Source: Candidatus Eisenbacteria bacterium (lineage in GTDB: Bacteria > Eisenbacteria > RBG-16-71-46 > SZUA-252). From it: a stretch of 64,000 nt of DNA. Both the position numbers and the translations under genes were made by a program. The stretch is taken from NCBI GenBank assembly GCA_005893275.1, contig VBOW01000016.1:34197-98196 (forward strand), given 5' to 3'. Of the stretch, positions 62,032-64,000 are shown in pieces (the first letter of the stretch is position 1; the number at the start of each line of letters is the position of its first letter). The notes below the pieces were generated by a model. The model was not told where the DNA came from. It did not search any database and worked only from the letters and a program-made list of their open reading frames with translations.

Positions 62032-63088
62032 CGAGATCCTTTCGCGCCTTCAGCTGTTCGACGATGGCACGGACCTCCTGCGCCCGCCCGCTCCGGCAAA
62101 CAAGCGTCACGTCGGGCGTTCGCACGATCACCAGGTCTTCGACCCCGAGGCCCGCAACCAGGCCCCCCTGGGCGAACGCGATGACGTTCTTGCAGTCGTG
62201 TAGAAGCGCCGAGCCGCGGGTGGCGTTTCCGAGGGAATCGCGCGATTCGGGCGGGGCGATCGCGTCCCAGGATCCCAGGTCATCCCACGAGAATCCCGCC
62301 CGGGCCACGAGGGTTTTCCCCGAATGCTCCATGATCGCATAGTCAATCGAGATCGAAGGCGCCGCGCCGTAAAACCGCCGGAGTGCGTCCTCGGTTCCTC
62401 CCCTTGGGGGCCCGGGCATATCCGCGAGCAAAGCCGCGATATCCGGCTGGTGCGCGTGGATCTCCTCCAGCATGGCCCCGGGCGGAAAAACGAACATCCC
62501 CGCGTTCCATAGAAAACGCCCCTGGGAGAGGTAGCGCGCCGCGGCCCGATGGTCCGGCTTTTCGCGAAACCCCTTCACCCGGTGAAAGGGAGAGCCCGGC
62601 TCGATGGGGTCGCCTGACTCGATGTAGCCATATCCCGTCTCGGGGCGCGTCGGGGGGATTCCAAACAGAACGATCGCGCCACGCTCCAGCGCGATTCTCC
62701 CGGCGCGCGCGAGCTCATCGCGGAAGCGCTCGGCAGGCTCGATCCGATGATCCGATGGGAGCACCGCGAGGACCGAGTCGCTCCCCGCTTCCTTGATCCA
62801 CCACGCCGCGAGCGCGATCGCGGGCGCCGTGTTTTTTCCGACCGGCTCGCCGATCACCTGGGCGTTCGGCACGCCCGGCGCGATCGACTCAGCTTCGCGT
62901 TTCAGATCCTTCGCGGTGATGATCCAAACGTCGCCCGGATCCATGAGGCCCCGAATCCGCGCGAGCGTGTGCGCCAGCATCGGGCGGTCGTCCAGGAGCG
63001 GCAGGAACTGTTTGGGCCTCGACCGGCGCGAGAGGGGCCAGAACCGCTCGCCCCGTCCTCCGGCCAGGATGACCGCATGTAGGCGCAT
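62018..63088 (-). CDS. manC: Mannose-1-phosphate guanylyltransferase
   Basis: A 356-residue nucleotidyltransferase without the isomerase domain found in bifunctional ManC. The N-terminal pyrophosphorylase signature is VILAGGRGERFWPLSRRSRP followed by KQFLPL. VLPSDHRI, GYGYIESG, FREKPDHRAAARYL and FLWNAGMFVF are also conserved. It makes GDP-mannose for surface polysaccharides. It follows the initiating sugar transferase gene by 41 nt and overlaps the SPOR gene. Confidence 0.94.
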   Translation of the reverse strand: MRLHAVILAGGRGERFWPLSRRSRPKQFLPLLDDRPMLAHTLARIRGLMDPGDVWIITAKDLKREAESIAPGVPNAQVIGEPVGKNTAPAIALAAWWIKEAGSDSVLAVLPSDHRIEPAERFRDELARAGRIALERGAIVLFGIPPTRPETGYGYIESGDPIEPGSPFHRVKGFREKPDHRAAARYLSQGRFLWNAGMFVFPPGAMLEEIHAHQPDIAALLADMPGPPRGGTEDALRRFYGAAPSISIDYAIMEHSGKTLVARAGFSWDDLGSWDAIAPPESRDSLGNATRGSALLHDCKNVIAFAQGGLVAGLGVEDLVIVRTPDVTLVCRSGRAQEVRAIVEQLKARKDLDGYL

Positions 63089-63129
63089 GGGCTGCTAGCG
63101 GTACCACACGGGATCGGGTGCGGCAACCG

Positions 63130-63738
63130 TCAATAGGCGCCCCGCGCGGAGACCACCGCCGGCAGCGTGAGGACCAGGATCTTGAGGTCCAGCCAAAAGG
63201 AGAGCCGGTCCACATATTCGATGTCGAGCCGCATCCACTCCTCGAAGCTCAAATTGCTGCGGCCTCGTACCTGCCAGAGGCATGTCAGCCCCGGGCGCAC
63301 GGCGAGGCGGCGGAGCATCCACGGCTCATAGCGCTCCACCTCCTCCGGAAACGGGGGTCTCGGGCCCACGAGACTCATGTGCCCTTGGAGCACATGGAGG
63401 AGTTGGGGTAGCTCATCGAGACTAAGCTTGCGCAGCCACCGGCCGACCCGCGTCACGCGCGGATCGTTGTGGAGCTTGAACGCGGGGCCCCGAGCCTGGT
63501 TCAGGTGAAGCAGGAGCCCCCGCAGCTCCTCGGCCCCCACCTGCATCGAGCGCAGCTTCAGGAAGGTGAATTTCCGCCCGCCTCTTCCGACCCGGACCGC
63601 GCGGTGGAACACCGGCCCCCTCGACTCGAGCTTGATCGCGACGGCCGCGAGCGCGATCACGGGCAGCGCGGGCATGCATGCGATCGAGCCCAACGCGAGA
63701 TCCAGAGCGCGCTTCCCGAAGCGTGTGTAGAGCGACAT
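63130..63738 (-). CDS. Initiating undecaprenyl-phosphate sugar transferase
   Basis: The 202-residue protein is a short WcaJ/PglC-type enzyme with one membrane segment (about 10-35). It has [20 protein letters not shown], the catalytic [20 protein letters not shown] followed by RPP, and a C-terminal [20 protein letters not shown]. It should move a sugar phosphate onto undecaprenyl phosphate, the first step of exopolysaccharide or O-antigen assembly. The sugar is not predictable. Confidence 0.94.
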   Translation of the reverse strand: MSLYTRFGKRALDLALGSIACMPALPVIALAAVAIKLESRGPVFHRAVRVGRGGRKFTFLKLRSMQVGAEELRGLLLHLNQARGPAFKLHNDPRVTRVGRWLRKLSLDELPQLLHVLQGHMSLVGPRPPFPEEVERYEPWMLRRLAVRPGLTCLWQVRGRSNLSFEEWMRLDIEYVDRLSFWLDLKILVLTLPAVVSARGAY

Positions 63739-63776
63739 CGCGCCAATGTATCACACACATGTCGAGGAAAAGGCTC

Positions 63777-63804
63777 GGGGCCGCGGCGTTTCCACCGCGG
63801 CCCC
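63777..63804 (-). terminator. Terminator hairpin after the FlgD-like protein gene
   Basis: GGGGCCGCGG (63777-63786) and CCGCGGCCCC (63795-63804) form a perfect 10-bp stem with an 8-nt loop. It lies 33 nt past the stop of the minus-strand gene at the right edge, and a short U-rich stretch (CCTTTTCC) follows on that strand. Confidence 0.75.
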
Positions 63805-63836
63805 GTCGGCCCTGCTGCGTGCTGCTCTCTGCGGGA

Positions 63837-64000
63837 TTACTTCAAGATCGTGATCGTATTCTTGAAGATCCCATCCGGTGTCACCCCACGCACGAAGTAG
63901 ACCCCGGAAGCCAGCCTCTCACCGCTCTGGCCACGGCCGTCGATCCTCACGTCGTGGTACCCCGCCGCCATGTAGGCCGGATCGAGAATCGACCGAACCA
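63837..64000 (-). CDS. C-terminal part of a secreted protein with FlgD-like/T9SS-type sorting domain
   Basis: The minus strand reads 54 codons to a TAA at 63837-63839. The text ILDPAYMAAGYHDVRIDG, GRGQSGERLASGVYFVRG and TITILK matches the FlgD-Ig-like C-terminal tails (GxHxVxWDGR, SGVYFxR) found on many exported proteins of FCB-group bacteria. The rest of the protein lies outside the window, so its function is unknown. Confidence 0.88.
   Translation of the reverse strand, partial: VRSILDPAYMAAGYHDVRIDGRGQSGERLASGVYFVRGVTPDGIFKNTITILK

Overview
The window is about 64 kb of GC-rich bacterial chromosome with tightly packed genes, many of them joined by ATGA, GTGA or TGATG stop/start overlaps. 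I see no insertion sequence, prophage, CRISPR array or rRNA. Several features point to a Gram-negative of the FCB type, perhaps a Candidatus Eisenbacteria-like lineage: outer-membrane efflux proteins, lipoproteins, a C-terminal FlgD-like/T9SS-type tail at the right edge, and a mix of MASE1 kinase, SWIB protein and lipase-maturation-type membrane proteins. That placement is an inference; no marker gene in the window settles it.

Layout. 1-424: the start of a Ser/Thr protein kinase cut by the left edge. 548-9315 (minus): a coupled five-gene operon of response regulator, histidine kinase, P1B copper ATPase, RND adaptor and HAE1-type RND pump. 9548-13523 (plus, divergent): TolC, a MacA-like adaptor and a MacB-like permease with no ATPase. 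The divergent promoter region carries a perfect 15-bp inverted repeat. 13514-16120: a MASE1-PAS hybrid kinase. 16.5-23.3 kb: a looser region with a DUF948 protein, a glycosyltransferase, an NtrC-type regulator with a degenerate partner kinase, a YtxH protein, a stand-alone LigD phosphoesterase domain and a CBS protein. Three sigma-54-like sites and a possible small RNA lie in its long intergenic stretches. 23.3-35 kb: assorted metabolic and envelope genes (fatty acid hydroxylase, class V aminotransferase, DEAD helicase, DadA-like oxidase, DCC-lipase maturation factor fusion, Nudix, PrsW protease) and a large peptidase-propeller-barrel protein.

35.1-37.9 kb is a stress-signalling block: an ECF sigma factor with its membrane anti-sigma, an RsbW/STAS pair, and an exported protein built from nine-residue repeats. 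Two ECF-type promoter-like motifs and a weaker third link these genes. 38.2-41.4 kb holds an unusual class A penicillin-binding protein whose 3' end overlaps a glycogen-debranching enzyme by 219 bp. 43.4-48.5 kb is a compact trehalose operon: OtsA, OtsB, an MscS-related membrane protein, a DUF5752 protein and a TreT-like synthase, giving two routes to trehalose.

49-64 kb (minus) is a surface-polysaccharide and glycogen region: two GT-C membrane proteins, a GT2, two tandem O-antigen-ligase/TPR paralogues, a SWIB protein, tRNA-Gly(GCC), GlgA, GalT, a SPOR lipoprotein, mannose-1-phosphate guanylyltransferase, an initiating sugar transferase, and the end of a secreted protein with a FlgD-like C-terminus. 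The recurring themes are envelope stress, efflux and osmoprotectant or storage-carbohydrate metabolism.
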